Positions 1 to 13,300 of a stretch of 64,000 bases of DNA are shown here, in pieces. Location of the stretch: contig JABBOT010000002.1 of assembly GCA_016165875.1 (NCBI GenBank), positions 23,202,265 through 23,266,264 of the forward strand, read 5' to 3'. The position numbers were made by a program, and so were the translations under genes. Under the pieces are notes generated by a model. The model did no database searches and was not told the origin of the DNA. It saw nothing but the letters and a program-made list of their open reading frames with translations. The stretch's first letter is position 1, and every line of letters starts with the position of its first letter. Origin of the DNA: Acanthopleura granulata. Its lineage: Eukaryota; Mollusca; Polyplacophora; Chitonida; Chitonidae.

Positions 1-2020
1 CGGACGTTTGCGATAATCTCACAGAAAAATGTCGCACCTGCCAGGCTATAACCTTTTTCGAGATGTTAAAAAAGACTGCAGACAGAAGGACACTGCGACC
101 TTTTGCAACGTAGTGTTTTCCGTAAACATATTAGCATATACTTAAACATAATTAGAAAACATCCGTATGTAGTGTCAGTGATCTGTCCACAATTTAATAC
201 AAAGAGAAAGGAGTATTTCCCTCGTATACCTATCAGATAACAACCACGGCTTGAAACAATTTCCTTAATTCCTATTAGTTCATGACAATGGTGTTACGTG
301 TCGCATTATTGTTGCATGTGGGCAAGGCCACTGTCTTATGGACCAGTGTACATTGGCAAACCTTTGGGCACCTACTGTCACCTCTCTGCAGCTCTGCAAT
401 GAGCTAACCAGTTTGTGTAATATGTTAGTAATTAATCAGTCAACCGGCAGGTCAACAGGATGACACATAGGTCAGTGCTGACGTTAATACAAAAACAGTC
501 GATTTGTGGGGTTATATTTTGACTGACACCTTGTTAAATCGCCTTGTCCTCGTGACACATGGTACAGTGTGGTGTGGGGAACCTCCACTTAGAATACCCT
601 TACATTCCTCGTATTGTATACTGTATTAATCCACATGTACCGTTATAGGGATTAATGTGGTGTCGGCAGGCTGCACTAACATAAGCTTCACTGCGAAACG
701 TAGCAAACGTTGGTTTTTCGTCACATTTTTTGTGTGAAGTAATTTATTGAGAGATGAAAAAAATGGTGTTATTTTTTTTCACGGTGAACGAAACTTGAGC
801 GCAGAATATTTGCCGTGACCTGTAGACCAACATCACCGCATTCTCTTTCCTTATACCACCTTTTCCTCACCGTCATACCGCAAAAATATATTTTCCGCAA
901 ACCTTCTATTGAACTCAGCTTGCTCTTTCCCTGTAACATATAAAAAAGTCAACCCACCATGAACACCATTTATCGAACTGTTGTTGGTGGAGATCATTGC
1001 ATTTGTCACCTTTCGGTTCTATCCGAAACAAACCAAATTCCGTTATGTTTTAAGTAGGTGCAGAGTTTGTAGTAGGTTATAGTATCAACTTAAACACCTG
1101 CGTCAATAGTTATCCATTCCAGCACCTTCTAATTAGAAAACAATTTCTGCACCTAACAGCAAGAATTGCCCGTGTGTGACTTGTGAGTGGTTGATTATTC
1201 AATGTGATGGCAATACAGCATTTAGAGCATTTCTACACCTTGGACGTTTCGTAAACTGGCATTTGGCATCACTGCCTTTCCCTTTATTTAATTCTGTTTA
1301 CTCGGGTGTGTATAAGTTGTTACTGTTTAAGCACTGACATGAACAGTTAAAATAAAACCCTGAGGTAAACTGACAAGTGACCTTATTTCACCAATAACGT
1401 GTGACCATTTGCCAACTATCACACTATCGTCGTTGATCTGGACTTACTCTGTGCTCTGAGTTTTCATATCATATACCGTATCATAACTGTGACCACCATG
1501 CAATGTATGAGAACACCTTGTCATACAGCAGGAAGTTCGCTCAGCACGTATATGCAAGTTTTATTGCCATTTTAAGGCATATCTCCATTCTCGCATGTGA
1601 TTTCCACGCCACGTGCCATTTTAAACCCTTCGTCTGCTTTTCGAGTCATTATATTGGCCAGCCACAGTGCGAACGCAATACCCAATTTATGTGTTTGTTG
1701 CTGACAAAAAACAAACGATGGCTTCGGTGTTGAGCTTAACTTATTCTGCAATATTTCAAGCGCTGAATATGTACACGGAGGCTGGTTGATAGAGTCCGTT
1801 CTACATCCAACAGTGTTGGCAAATGCCAGGGCTTAGTCAATACGATTAGGCATGCGCCAAGACATTTAAACATTTTTTTAACTTCCTTATTCGACTGATG
1901 CTGAATGCAAATCTCATATCACGATAAATTCTACTACAAAGGACAGTGACTGAGAAAACAATAGAATGGACCCAGCCTCATTGTTGGGGCTTTATGACGT
2001 CAACCACAACTAAGATTTTG
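1..2020. other. Stretch with no recognised gene
   Basis: AT-rich, stop-dense in all frames. I see no protein family, RNA gene or clear repeat. The one longer open frame (1503-1733) has a composition typical of chance and no flanking splice signals that I trust. Confidence 0.5.
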
Positions 2021-2168
2021 TATGGCCCAACAAGGTATTTATCCTACAAAGGTGTTTGCGATTTGTCCAACAAGGCATTTATGATTTATCCAACACGGCA
2101 TTTGTTATTTGTCCAACAAGGTATTTTTGATTTTGTCCAATAAGGCAGTATTAATTTGTTCAAGGTTT
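2021..2168. repeat. Minisatellite, 23-24 bp period
   Basis: A CCAACAAGGYATTT core recurs at 2027, 2043 (diverged), 2067, 2090, 2113, 2137 and 2159. After the first short step the spacing is 22-24 bp. The units differ by several substitutions each, so the array is not recent. The open frame across 1946-2143 is a by-product of the repeat. Confidence 0.75.
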
Positions 2169-2732
2169 TTGTGTAGTGTACAAGTGGACAAAGCAACAGT
2201 TCAAAATGGTCGAGGTAACTGTTGCAAATAATATAACAGTAAACCAATATTCCCTCGGCCAAAGACGGCTACACGATATTCATTGAAGCTGTTGTGGATC
2301 GCTAAGGGACAAAACCGGATTCTAATCTTGATACACTCTTACACTTTGATCGTGTGACTCTGTCTTGTTCTGTGAGTCTATATATCAAAGGGTTCATGAA
2401 ATGCCAATGTGCAAGACGTCAAGATGGTATCTCCTTATGTGGATGTGTATCTGGTTACAAATTTCAAACACCTACGTTGACTGCTATCTGTAGCATATGT
2501 GTGAATGTCGTCATCAAAGGATAGTGTAACGGATAATTCTATATTCTATATTTAAAAAAAAAGGATGACAGATACTGCCTGAATGGACATATTTGGTATA
2601 TTTTGGCATTCATTACGCGTAGTTTGTTATTCTCTTTCAATTTACATAAGAATAAGACGACTTTTCAGGAAGCTTATCAAATTAATCCTGGGAACAGGTT
2701 TTAACAGAGCAAAGTATATTTTTTATATAACA
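2169..2732. other. No gene seen
   Basis: AT-rich sequence between two minisatellites, with no recognisable coding or RNA feature. Confidence 0.4.
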
Positions 2733-2907
2733 GGGAAACACATGTGTTTTTTACTCAGGAAAGTATTTTTGTACATAAAACATTATTTCTTTACTTGGAA
2801 TATTACTTCTTTTCACAAAAAACATTTTTTCTTAGAATTATTTTTTGACAGGAAATCATGTTTTTCATAGAAAATCATTTTATTCATAGACAGTTAGATT
2901 GTTCATA
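2733..2907. repeat. Degenerate 19-20 bp tandem array
   Basis: Units of the form GGAAATCATKTTTTTCATA follow each other through this stretch. The last three (each 19 bp, ending in TTCATA) are the clearest and the earlier ones are diverged, giving about nine units in all. AT-rich; the open frame at 2583-2870 is a consequence of the repeat and composition. Confidence 0.6.
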
Positions 2908-3489
2908 GAAATTCTACGACGTTAAAAATATTTTAACCACAGTAAGATATGGAAAGGTTTCATCTTTGGTGAAAACATTTCTCGCGAGGTTAAATCTTGT
3001 ATCCATACTTCGTTGTACGAAGTCCGCCTATTTAGGTTGGGTGATGTGATACATAATCTTATCCCTGATATCTGATGTACCACGTGAGCTGTGTAACAAT
3101 TATTCACTCCACCACCTACCCCAACCCCCAACCAAAAGACAGATGTAGCGTCATCCAACTAATCATTTATTTTGAACTGTAGGAAGCTTTACGAACACTG
3201 AACTGTTGAACTCGGTCTCGTCAGAGCAGAGTTCCTATATATTGTTGATTAATCGATTGAAAATCTCACAATATGGTTGATGTTACGAATTCCTGCATGA
3301 AACAGGTGGGACCTCAGAGATGAACCATGACATCGTGGTTCAGATGCTTGCCCTTCATCCTCGGTCATTCATTCTTCACCATCGGATAAGGAATTTTCGA
3401 CATTCTCGCATCTGTACTACTCTCGAGGTCTTTGCAGCAACAGGAGATGGACATCGTTCGTAAGTCTGTCCTCGTGATCTTATGTGAAG
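2908..3489. other. No gene seen
   Basis: No recognised coding sequence or RNA gene. The minus-strand open frame at 2922-3158 resembles nothing I know. Confidence 0.4.
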
Positions 3490-3850
3490 TGCGCTGCAGA
3501 TGACCCGCCATGTGACCTCCACGGCACGTGTCAAGGTCGGTGGCTTACCCCGACGTGTCTACTAAGGTTATAATTGCCTTACTGCGACTGTCAGGTCCCT
3601 GAACAGGGCTGCCACGTTTTCGAATCCAGCTTTCGCTGTTTTGGCTGCAGCTTTAAGTCAACGGGTTTGCCAGGTATCTGGTCATGGTCAGTGGGTTACT
3701 CCCACATCTTTCAACTAGGCTGTCAGCCGTCACAAAAAAATCATAATTTTTTTTAGCACCAATCAGTCAATCAACCAGTCCGTCAGTTCACTCAACGCCA
3801 TTAGATAAGCATAACATAAACATTTTTGAGCAGGGCACTAAACAACAGTG
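3490..3850 (+). mobile_element. Cluster of degraded SINE fragments
   Basis: Three pieces resemble parts of the tRNA-derived SINEs found later in the window. At 3519-3560 there is a GTCAAGGTCGGTGGCTTACC block, the 3' body of the second SINE family. At 3590-3755 a diverged body contains TCGAATCCAGCTTTCGCTG and a GGTTACTCCC block. At 3745-3775 and 3805-3848 there are two tail-like ends, AGCACCAATCA and TTTTTGAGCAGGGCACTAAACAACA, matching the standard ...CTTGAGTACGGCGTTAAACAACA tail. Two consecutive tails suggest nested or adjacent old insertions. The open frame 3574-3756 lies inside this repeat material. Confidence 0.5.
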
Positions 3851-4024
3851 GACAAATCTTAAAAGTACTTCAGTTTCCCATTGGCTTTCCAAGTACAGTC
3901 GTACTGGCTACGCTGACCACTGCTTACAGTTGGCTGATTTCACTGTTTTGATTCTAACCATGACGCGAATGACATCATTGTATGAATCTCTCTTGTTTTC
4001 CTTCAACATAGAGAGCAGGTTGGT

Positions 4025-4135
4025 AAGTCACATGTGAGAAGACCCGTCAGCAACCTTGTCAAAGGTGGGTGGTTTACCCCGGATTCCTCCATTTATGAAA
4101 TTGACCGCCACGGTAAAAGAGAAATATTCAGTAAA
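4025..4135 (+). mobile_element. SINE 3' fragment (second family)
   Basis: The sequence from GTCAGCAACCTTGTCAAAGG through GGTTTACCCCGG, TCCTCCATTTATGAAA and GACCGCCACGGTAAAAGAGAAATATTC matches the 3' half of the element at 43600-43920. The tRNA-related head is missing, so this is a truncated relic. Confidence 0.6.
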
Positions 4136-5739
4136 CTGACTCGACCTTTTTGAAGCCCTCTTAGTTGTTACTACTGGGAAAACAAATAATTCTTAATGGC
4201 AGTTGTGATCACATCAAGCAATGAATGAATTATTAGTCATTCATCAATGCTGAGTAACAGACTTATAGCTGTCGGAATTTACATAAACTCATATCACATC
4301 CCCTTGTACTTTATTTCCCACATTCCAGAGGTTTAAACATTGATAGATTTTTACTGTAGTTAGCCGTAATCGAAAGTATTACCCAATTCTCAATGTTTGG
4401 GGACTTTGGGGACTATATAAGAGATCGACGGCTCTTGGGGATCCATGTGTTTCATTTAATCTTTGTTGAAGACCACTTCTCCCTATGAATATGACGTCCA
4501 GTCGAAAAAATTTTCAGTATCTTGCGTAAGTTCTGTGGTTTGCTCAGGGAACCCCTAATTTCGTCCACCGTAATCATAGAAGAGAAAAATTCTTGAGTTT
4601 TCCCGAAAAATCTGCCAAGAAAACAAATGCGCAAATGACCTTTTGTAAAAGTACTTTAATCAAAGCGCTACGTTGAAAATTCGGTGTTTGCTCAGGCATT
4701 ACTCCTGCCGTAACTGAATCCTTGGAATTCGAAATACTTTAGAAATGAACGTTTTACAAAAACACCTAGGCTGCTCTTTGTCCTTATAATCAGGTTAATA
4801 TAGTGACCTCCCAAGGACAATAGTTAATTTAAGTGACAAGGCTTGCCACAATAAATACTCTATGGAGCATATCGTCATCAACCTTGTTGAACACACAAAA
4901 GGACTCTTTATCACAGAACAGAAATCAATAGTGCCAAAAGTGATTCTTGTCAGAATCGATTAGGAAAAATTTCTGCATGGGGTGACCCGGTTAGCTGGTG
5001 TGCTGATCAGCAATAGTGATTCCAAAGGGTGAATACCTGTAATTTTTAATTAATTGCAAACATTTGTTGATAAAATAGCTACTGCAGAGCTATTGCATCC
5101 TTCTGTTTTTACCACAGACGTGCATGGGTATGCATTTAACAAACTTGTATATTTTCGTGTATGGCCACGTATTGTCTGCCGTGAAGCAAGTGTCTAAATA
5201 TAAGGTCTTGTATCTTTTGTAAGAGAAACAACCAAAGCTGAACTCTGTGTATTGTATCGTCTTGTGTCCACAAATGAGCTTTTGTAATAATTAGTTTACC
5301 TTGACGGCTAGCAGGCCATTAAGTACCTTCAGATCGATACAGTATTAAGGTGTGCTCCAAAGAAGTTTTGTTACCAATTTCCAATAATTACCCTGTCAAC
5401 TGATGTATGCTAACAGGCACTTTTCATGATAAAGCGCGTTACCCACTTCCGCCGACATGATTTAACTTTTGGGTTTACTTGGCATGTGAGATTTGGCGGA
5501 GGTAGCTTGAGCCAAATTACCTTCGCGTTGGTCACTGGAGGATCGATACATTATTGGCGTTGGTTCCATGAATGTGGCCACTATCGACCTCACAGTAAGA
5601 CTTTATTCCCCCAATAACTATTGAATATAGATTCCGCACAGCTATGAAATTAGATCTTCGGCAGACAAGAAGCAGGGTAATTACTTTCTTCTGTACATTT
5701 TGCGGTATACTGAGCCGGAGTTGGCCAAGCTAAAAGATT

Positions 5740-5744
<5 letters not shown>
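4136..5744. other. No gene seen
   Basis: No recognised coding sequence, RNA gene or repeat over about 1.6 kb. Confidence 0.4.

Positions 5745-5825
<81 letters not shown>
5745..5825. repeat. (TA)n microsatellite, about 40 repeats
   Basis: Uninterrupted TA dinucleotides for 81 bp. The minus-strand frames that cross it translate to alternating Tyr-Ile and are artefacts. A tract of this length is expected to be highly length-variable and able to extrude cruciforms. Confidence 0.98.
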
Positions 5826-5827
<2 letters not shown>

Positions 5828-6429
5828 CTTAAAGTGGAACAATAAATTAGGACACACTTGATCTTTCCTTGCCACGTCCTTTCCAGAATTATTCGCCGTA
5901 CAGGTTGGCATAAGTCTGTTATCGAAATACACCAAACCAAAACTAAAACCATAAATTGAATGTAACAGATGAATGTAGCAATGAATCTAAAATACCTTCT
6001 GGTTGAAGTTCTGATTGATTTATCTCTGAAGTGGTGCGGGGATTTAATGCCATTGTAAGGTCACATAAGCAAGAGAGACGTTCATTTATAAAATACACCA
6101 GATAATGCGGGTAATGATAACCAGGTCAGATGTTACCAGAATGTTGCTGGAATGTTGCTAGAATATTACTGCGTTCATTATAATCCACTAATATTTTAGC
6201 TTTGTTTGCTCATTAGGTCCGTGTCTGTGTGTCATGGAACTAATGACAAAATAAACGATGATCTAAGAAAAAGAGCACTGGCGTATCTATGAACGTCGGG
6301 GCAAAGATCATTCTTACGTTTTGGGGTTTATTTCCCATTACTCCTTTCAAGATTTGTTTGACCTTATTTGCTACTGACTACGTTCCGAAGGACTTATATC
6401 ATTAATGACACTGATCATGTCCGGGTTAA
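5826..6429. other. No gene seen
   Basis: No recognised feature. A minor run of three related roughly 14-bp units (GAATGTTGCT core) lies at about 6139-6172. Confidence 0.4.
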
Positions 6430-6646
6430 TTTAAATTTATCTGACACTGACCACGACCATGTTGATTTATGTTTGCTTGACCCTGAACCTGCGCAGATTA
6501 ACCTAACCTTGTCTGATGTTGATCGTGTGTAGGGTTAAGTTTGTCTCATTTTGATCATATCCAGGTTTAATTTTGTCTGACGTTAACCATGTCCAGGATT
6601 AAGTTTGTCTGATGCTGATTATGTCCAGGTGTAAGTTCTGACCTGG
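6430..6646. repeat. Degenerate minisatellite, about 32 bp period
   Basis: Three consecutive 32-bp units ending in ATRTCCAG with a TTAAKTTTGTCTGA core are clear at about 6533-6628. More decayed units precede them. The motif (TGT-TGAYGTTGACC-GTCCAG) is related to the better-preserved 36-bp array at 6847-7323, so both seem to derive from one ancestral unit. Confidence 0.65.
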
Positions 6647-6846
6647 ATGAAGCATAAGTCGATTGCCTGAACATTTGAGATGAGATAAACCCGTCGTTGT
6701 CAGTGTCAAAACAGATTTACACCTGTCTATGTCCAGATGTGCTACGACCTCACACTTTCATAATATCCACATGTGCAAGGGCAGGCTTGACCCCTGACCG
6801 ACGTTGACCAGATCTGTTCAAGCCTATTTGATGTCGACAATTGTTA

Positions 6847-7323
6847 GGCCTGTTTGACGTTTAGCACCTCCAGATTTCTTGTTGCCTGTTTGATGTTGAC
6901 TTTGCCCGCATGTCTTAAGGCCTGTGTGATGTTGACCTTGTCCACATTTGTTAAGGCCTGTTTGACGTTGTCAGTGTCCTGATTTGTTTGGGCCTGTTTG
7001 ACACTATTCTTGTCCAGATTTGTTAAGGCCTGTTTGATGTTGACCTTTTCAAGATTTGCCCCAGCCGTTAAGGCACTGCTTGAGGTTGGTGTTGCCTTTG
7101 ACGTTAAGGCACTGTTTGACGTTGGACTTACCCTTGACGTTAATGCAGCGCTTGGCGTTGAGTTTACCCTTGCCATTAATACACTGCTTAGCGTTAGGTT
7201 TGCCCTTGCTCGCACGGCACTGCTTGGCGTTGATCACTTTCAGTTTGATTAGAGCCTGATTGCTGTTGACCATTTGCAGGCTTGTTGCGGCCTGCTTAGC
7301 GTTGACTGTGTTGGGCTTACAGA
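6847..7323. repeat. 36-bp minisatellite in two phased blocks
   Basis: A GGCCTGTTTGAYGTTGACC core starts at 6847, 6883, 6919, 6955, 6991 and 7027, exactly 36 bp apart. After about 10 extra bases a second block follows, GGCACTGCTTGRCGTTGG at 7072, 7108, 7144, 7180, 7216, 7252 and 7288, again exactly 36 bp apart. Because 36 is a multiple of three, long open frames run across it in several frames on both strands. On the minus strand they read as 12-residue repeats with an N-x-K-Q-A or N-x-K-Q-C core. The block junction shifts the frame, and no start or splice context marks a gene. A minisatellite is more likely than a coding exon. Confidence 0.85.
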
Positions 7324-10300
7324 TATATTTGCAGTTGTGTTGAACTATACGGTTCAGATCCTGATTCCCATGTTTAGGATACTCATTATTGTATACACAT
7401 ATATATGTCGGTTGATTAGAATCCAATCGAACATGATCTTTCCCACGTTGATCGTGTTAAATCTGTGCTTGTCAGCAATTGTGTAACACTCAGTTAACCC
7501 TGGATATGTCAGTTTTGAAAGGGTTAGTGTTTGGTTCCAGCCCATCTAAACTGGGGTGCCAGAGATGAGGGTCTGATTGAAACGTTTATAGACAGAGATA
7601 GATTTCTGATAGACAGGAGTAAAGCATACACTTAGGTATATAAATATTACACCACACGTTTTTTTTAATGCCAAATTCAACTGGGTGAGAAGAATGCGGT
7701 ATCGTGGACTACATCAGCAGTGGTTTTCCGACTGCTTCTCTGGCTATCAGAGTGATTAATATAGTGAATAATATAATATTGCGTAGCAAGAATTAATATT
7801 CATTTTAAAGGCACATTTTCACCGACACGATCTAACTTATTATTCAGCCGCACGCTGGAATGAGACCTGAGATTTCAGAAAACGAGATAGTTTCATGTGG
7901 AGTCATGTTGAGGTCCGACGAAACCGATGAAGCCCCGAAAGACTTGGTCGTTGTTAGACAATGCGGTAAATGTGGAGAATACAAGGCTATCTTATAAACG
8001 CTTCAGTACACACATTATTTATAGTTTCAGAAATACACGCCTTCATTCACCAACAATTATTTATTTACTTATCAGATTACGGAAGAGAGAAGATATAGCG
8101 AACAAGTCAATGGGAAAGATTCCACGCATTTTCTATCATATGTTAGTAAATCTTAATGTCTGTGCGTATGGCACCGATATTATCCACTCTAGAACTTATC
8201 AGCATTAAGAACAATATTAAATAATTTTGTTCTCTTTTGATTATCAAAGTAATCACTATTACTAGGCCGACTGAAATTATCTGCCGACTGTAATTAGCGT
8301 GGCTCAGGGTAAACTACGCGATATGTTGAGAGACATAAATATTGGACAGATTTTTTGCAAATTCAAAATAAAGTTCAGCAATTCCAGTTGATTAATTTGT
8401 GCTGTCTTGTGACTTTGTTCTTTAATTTTTTAGCATCTGTGTCATTCCTTGCGGGAACAATCAATCTAAGTTGTAATGAGAAAAGGAAATCGTTTGACGA
8501 ATTCTTTCTGTCGTATTCGAATAAAGCACAATCGTTCAGAATAGTGAAGTCATACCGAATGGAGGTCAACGTAACACCTTTATTTATGAACTCAGCTCTG
8601 CAAGAAAATATCAGAAAACAATTACAGCAAATAAAATTTAAAAACAGCAAATAACAATCTTAAAATATAATAAAGTGAAAGAAAAACAAGAAAATAAAGA
8701 AAGATGCAGAGGTTTGAAACTGCATGAAAGTATTCGAATGTAGCCGGTTACATTTCCGCCAGTTACAGTACATTCCATGCAATATATTCTACATGGAACG
8801 CTTCCAGTGTGGTCAATCGAATTTTTTTCAAATGAGTAGCTGAAACAAAATTTTGAAGAAAAAAGGAGCAAAAACAATAAGAAAAAAACAATGCAGTAAT
8901 CAAATTTGTGACTCAAGTTTTACTCGATACACGCCATTTCAATACAAATCCTTCACTAGAGAATTTGCTGCTGGAAACAATTTATATCTGTTAAATCGTT
9001 TACACAGAATAGCGTAGGAGTATTCCTTGTTGGAGGACCTGGACTTGAGGGGGATGGCGACAATAACTTTTGGGTTCATTCAGTTTTACGCAGTTCGCCA
9101 CCTTATTGTGCTGTTTTTATTAGCCAAACACCAATATGTCCTCCCTGGGTTTCCAGTGAAAGATAATAATGGTTATAATATAAGCTCTCATGGCAAAACA
9201 CTTGAACCCCATGTTATATATCCCTAGCTAAACATGAGGTCTTTGGCAGGTGTGGGGAATTTTAATGTAAATGGATTTAAGCATGGCGAATTAGTATTAC
9301 GCCTTAATAGAATGTCTAAAAGTAACTTCAGCCTTGTGGTCACCTCCTAATAAATGTGTAAGATTAGATATGTATATATTAGAACGTTGATGACAAACCG
9401 GAGCGAGTGGGCGACCATCATTGGCTTTTGTATCTCTTAAGAGACATATCCAGTGACAATAAGGCAAAAATAAACTCCGCCTAACAGCTTTAGCTATTTT
9501 GGTACCAGAAGGTGATGTTTGCAATAAAGGTTCCTGGTGGTTCTTGTGAGAATGTCTGCGTTATGTTGAAATGTAGCACGCAATTCTCGGCCAAACATGA
9601 AACACAAACACCACAAACACGTCGCCATTGTTAAACTCTTTTTGTCTTTCATGTAAAACATCATTTCAGTCTGAAAATACCTCGCAGATCGTAAGATGAA
9701 CTTATAACTGTCCAGGATAAATACGTCCTTCCTTTGTTCATTGCAGTGGGGAAATTTACTTTTTCTGTTCAGAAATAAATGCAATAATGAAAATGACGCA
9801 AATACACTGAAATGAAAGCCATCAATAAAATTAATGGGCAATGTGGAGTTATTGTTTCCAGTGTAAAAAATGAATTCTGAAAGGTAGGGCGTTGAAGTAC
9901 ATCGCACCAAGTATTGTTACCGTTTTAAAGACATGACAGTAGAATCTTTAAAATGGAAGATTTTTTCAAAAACTAATTTTTCCGAGACCTTGAATAATTT
10001 TTTATTTTTTCGCGTTTATTCTTGCCACAAGATATATTTTACTTCCATTCTTTTCACTGATGACACAACCTTCGATGTTTAAAAACTAGCCTAAAAAGTT
10101 TTCGGTTGGCTGCGTTTTCATTTTAAAAATCATGGTACTGCTAACAAACTTATTACAAGCAAAACTTTATTTCTAAATTATTTCGATGCTTATACTGCAC
10201 ATTTTTGTCCACAAACCATCGCTTCATAAAGGTTTCAATATTGCCTTCTTCGAAAGTTTATGACATCCGTACACATGAAAAAAATTTAAATAAAACGGTT

Positions 10301-13300
10301 CACCAATTATCTTAAGGCAAAATTAATAGAGGTAAGCCAGTCAGTTTCTATGGAAGTATAACACATAAATTCTTTTTTGTTTTTTTTTTTGTTTTTTTGC
10401 TTTTACCAAGGTGTACTAAAATACATTTACTTAATGTTTAGGTGCAATGAAGTGGTAGAGAATTGTTAGCATGTAATTATGGAAATGCCAATTTGTTTCC
10501 TGTGGTCAAAGCCAGTTTTATTATGGATCATCATCTCCAGGCTATCGCGGCACTTTGGAAGCAATTTCTCGCTGTATAACAAAACTGAGGACTAAAACCA
10601 GGTGGTTTGTCGGCTACTTGGCAAAGATCAGTCATTTACTTCGTTGGTTTCCCCTGTCCATAAACCTAATCTCCGTCATACGTCTGAATGCATCTTGTCA
10701 TTAAGGATAAATTATATATATACATAAATCATTTGATTCACTCTGAAACAGGCCTGAAGCTTTTCAGGAAGTTTTTGCTTTATAGGGAGAAGGATTCTGG
10801 TAAATGGTGATTTACTGGTGATAATGCTGGGAGCCAGCAGACAAAAACTACCTCGCCGGACTCATCCAAGGTGGTCCGAATCTAGGGCAGCTTGTCTCGT
10901 CACTGTATATATGCGCTAAAACCATATGGCAGGGACCTGTAAGTAATTAAATATCCTTTCTAAATATGCCCTAATTACTTTGAAATCTTCTGTGGGAAAA
11001 GAGGGCAAGAAGCCAGGCAGAAAGAAACGCTTTCTGATATCCTTCCAGTCTTTGACACTGCAGAGGCGAAATAAGCTAATCAGCTAGGCGCAGTCTGGGT
11101 TCCTTCTGCCTGTAATCGACTCGTCCGTGGGTAGGGCTGGCTGGTGGAGACTTGAGCTGAACTTTGTTAACAATGCCACTGACATGTGGAATTCATAAAC
11201 ATGTGGCTGTTTTTACACATGACCTAGAGATCATCGTGGCCGACAGAGGTCGACATGCACATACAATCATTTATCACGGTCAACAATATTTTCCCTATCG
11301 CTGTCAAGAAAGCGCACATCGTTAACCGATAGATTCCCGCTAAATATACGTGAGTACTTGAGTCCAAGGCCTTGGCCAGGTTACCAGGTTGGGAGGCGAG
11401 TGAACCAAAGTGTTAATTAGTGTTAATCAAGTTCACCGTGTGCTGAAAATTAACTTATTGAAAAAAAAAAGAAAGAAAAGAAAGGCATCAAGTGGCTTAC
11501 CGACATAAACAGCGTGGCCTTGTGTTTTTGCACTATCTTATTCTCGCAGTAAACATTGTATGCAGTTCAAAAGATGTCAACTGCACTCCTAAATGTGTTG
11601 AAAACAATGATGAGCAACATTCCTAGCAAGATCCTTGGTTTAATTAAAAGTCGCTTGGTTAGGGCGTGAAGAAAAATTCAACGGTCTTAATGAATAGCAT
11701 TTGGCCTCACGAGAAGCCTAAGAATTACGCTTTCCTTCAGCTTAGCTTCTGGTATGTATGGACTCAATCCGGGTAGACCTAATGCTGTCTGGATTAGGAA
11801 GCAAAGATGAACACTGCAAGACAGAAAAGACTCTTACGATGTTTAACACTATAAGGGTAATTACAGCTTACGTCCTGTAATTCTGGAAACCTTGTCGTTT
11901 TCCATGGTCTGTATCATAACTCGACGTCTAATTGATGTTTTGAATCGTTTTTCAAGAGTTAAATGTTTATTACCGATGGGTGAAGTGCTTTAGTAACATG
12001 CCCAGATTGTCCTCTGCCCTGAGTTGGAAAAAAATAATCAGCACAAATGGCTTTAAGATGTTTAATTAACAAGCATTGGCTATGTATCATGGTTACTTGA
12101 AATAGTTTAATGGGTATGCAGTATATAGATAAAATTAATAGGTCAATAGTAACACAAAGACATCAAATCATCGACACAATGCGTTTGTTTGTATGAGGTT
12201 GTAAGAGACTTAAAAAGGTTTGGTGGTAATTTGGCAATTTTAACTCTGCAGATCTTTTGTTATGACATTTTGTTATGCTGTTTGTTTCTGACATTGATGA
12301 TTTAATTGTTGACCTCAGTTATCTTATCGATCCTGTTTGGGCTAAAGTTGTGTATTGTGTATGAGGACTTGACAATAAGAGACGGTATGCTACTGGAAAT
12401 AGGAAGTTTCACAACAGACCTTGTGCCTCACTCTTAAACAGACAGTCTCTTAGAAGTCGCTGGTATTGGCAAAAGCTCAGCGAAGTCAGCTTGTACATGA
12501 AACATGTAAGAGGACCATTGACCGGTTTTATTTTGCTGCACTCACACAATTAGAAGAATACCTTCGTTATACATCTGACAAATGATATCCTGCATGCAGG
12601 CTCACGTGGCCAGTTTAATTCGAAGCTGATAGAAAGACCTTTCCGTATAGAAAACCATACCTTTGTAAATGAAAGAGGACTACGCTCCGCTGTGGTTTTC
12701 TGACACTGATTTGAGAAAACTCAGCAGTGAGGAAAATTAGGACGATTTGATCAGATACCATCGTTGGAAGCCTTTCGATATTTGCCGACTGTGAACAGAA
12801 CCAATTCCCTGATACATAAGAGGTCTTGGCAGTAACATAATCAGTGTTAACGTCAACTGCAAATAGACTCTTCGCCTGAGCACGGTTAAAAATAGCCCAC
12901 AGAACTATATTATTAGCGCCAGGGCGACGTAGCAGGCACTGCACTACTAAAAATGATTTACACGAGGCAGTTCGGGAAATAAGTCGAAGTTTTAGCAGAA
13001 GTGGCGGTCAGAACGAGAGTCTGGGAAACATAAGGCAGGCCGCCTGAACGGAGACCTTCAGAGGTCATTTATACGTAGTTCTAACCCTGGCCAATATATA
13101 CAGTTTCTCAGTGGACCAGTCAGTATATCTCGGGGGCCATAATCAAAGATAAGCTATCATCACTGTACAAATCACCCAACCAGTTGTCCGAGTCCTAGAG
13201 TACTGGCCAATACGGTAAGTTATTATCAATTAGCATACAACGAATTCTGCATTTACGGATAATCAGCCAGGTGATTACTTTATTACATTACCAGACTCAC

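Noticed and set aside
5650..5952. Open frame with a long Tyr-Ile repeat on the minus strand
   Set aside because: It is simply the TA microsatellite read as codons.
7049..7426. Repeat protein with N-x-K-Q-C units as a real gene
   Set aside because: The frame breaks at the block junction, no start or splice signals stand out, and a 36-bp repeat automatically gives long frames. Kept as a repeat, with the coding idea noted as a finding.
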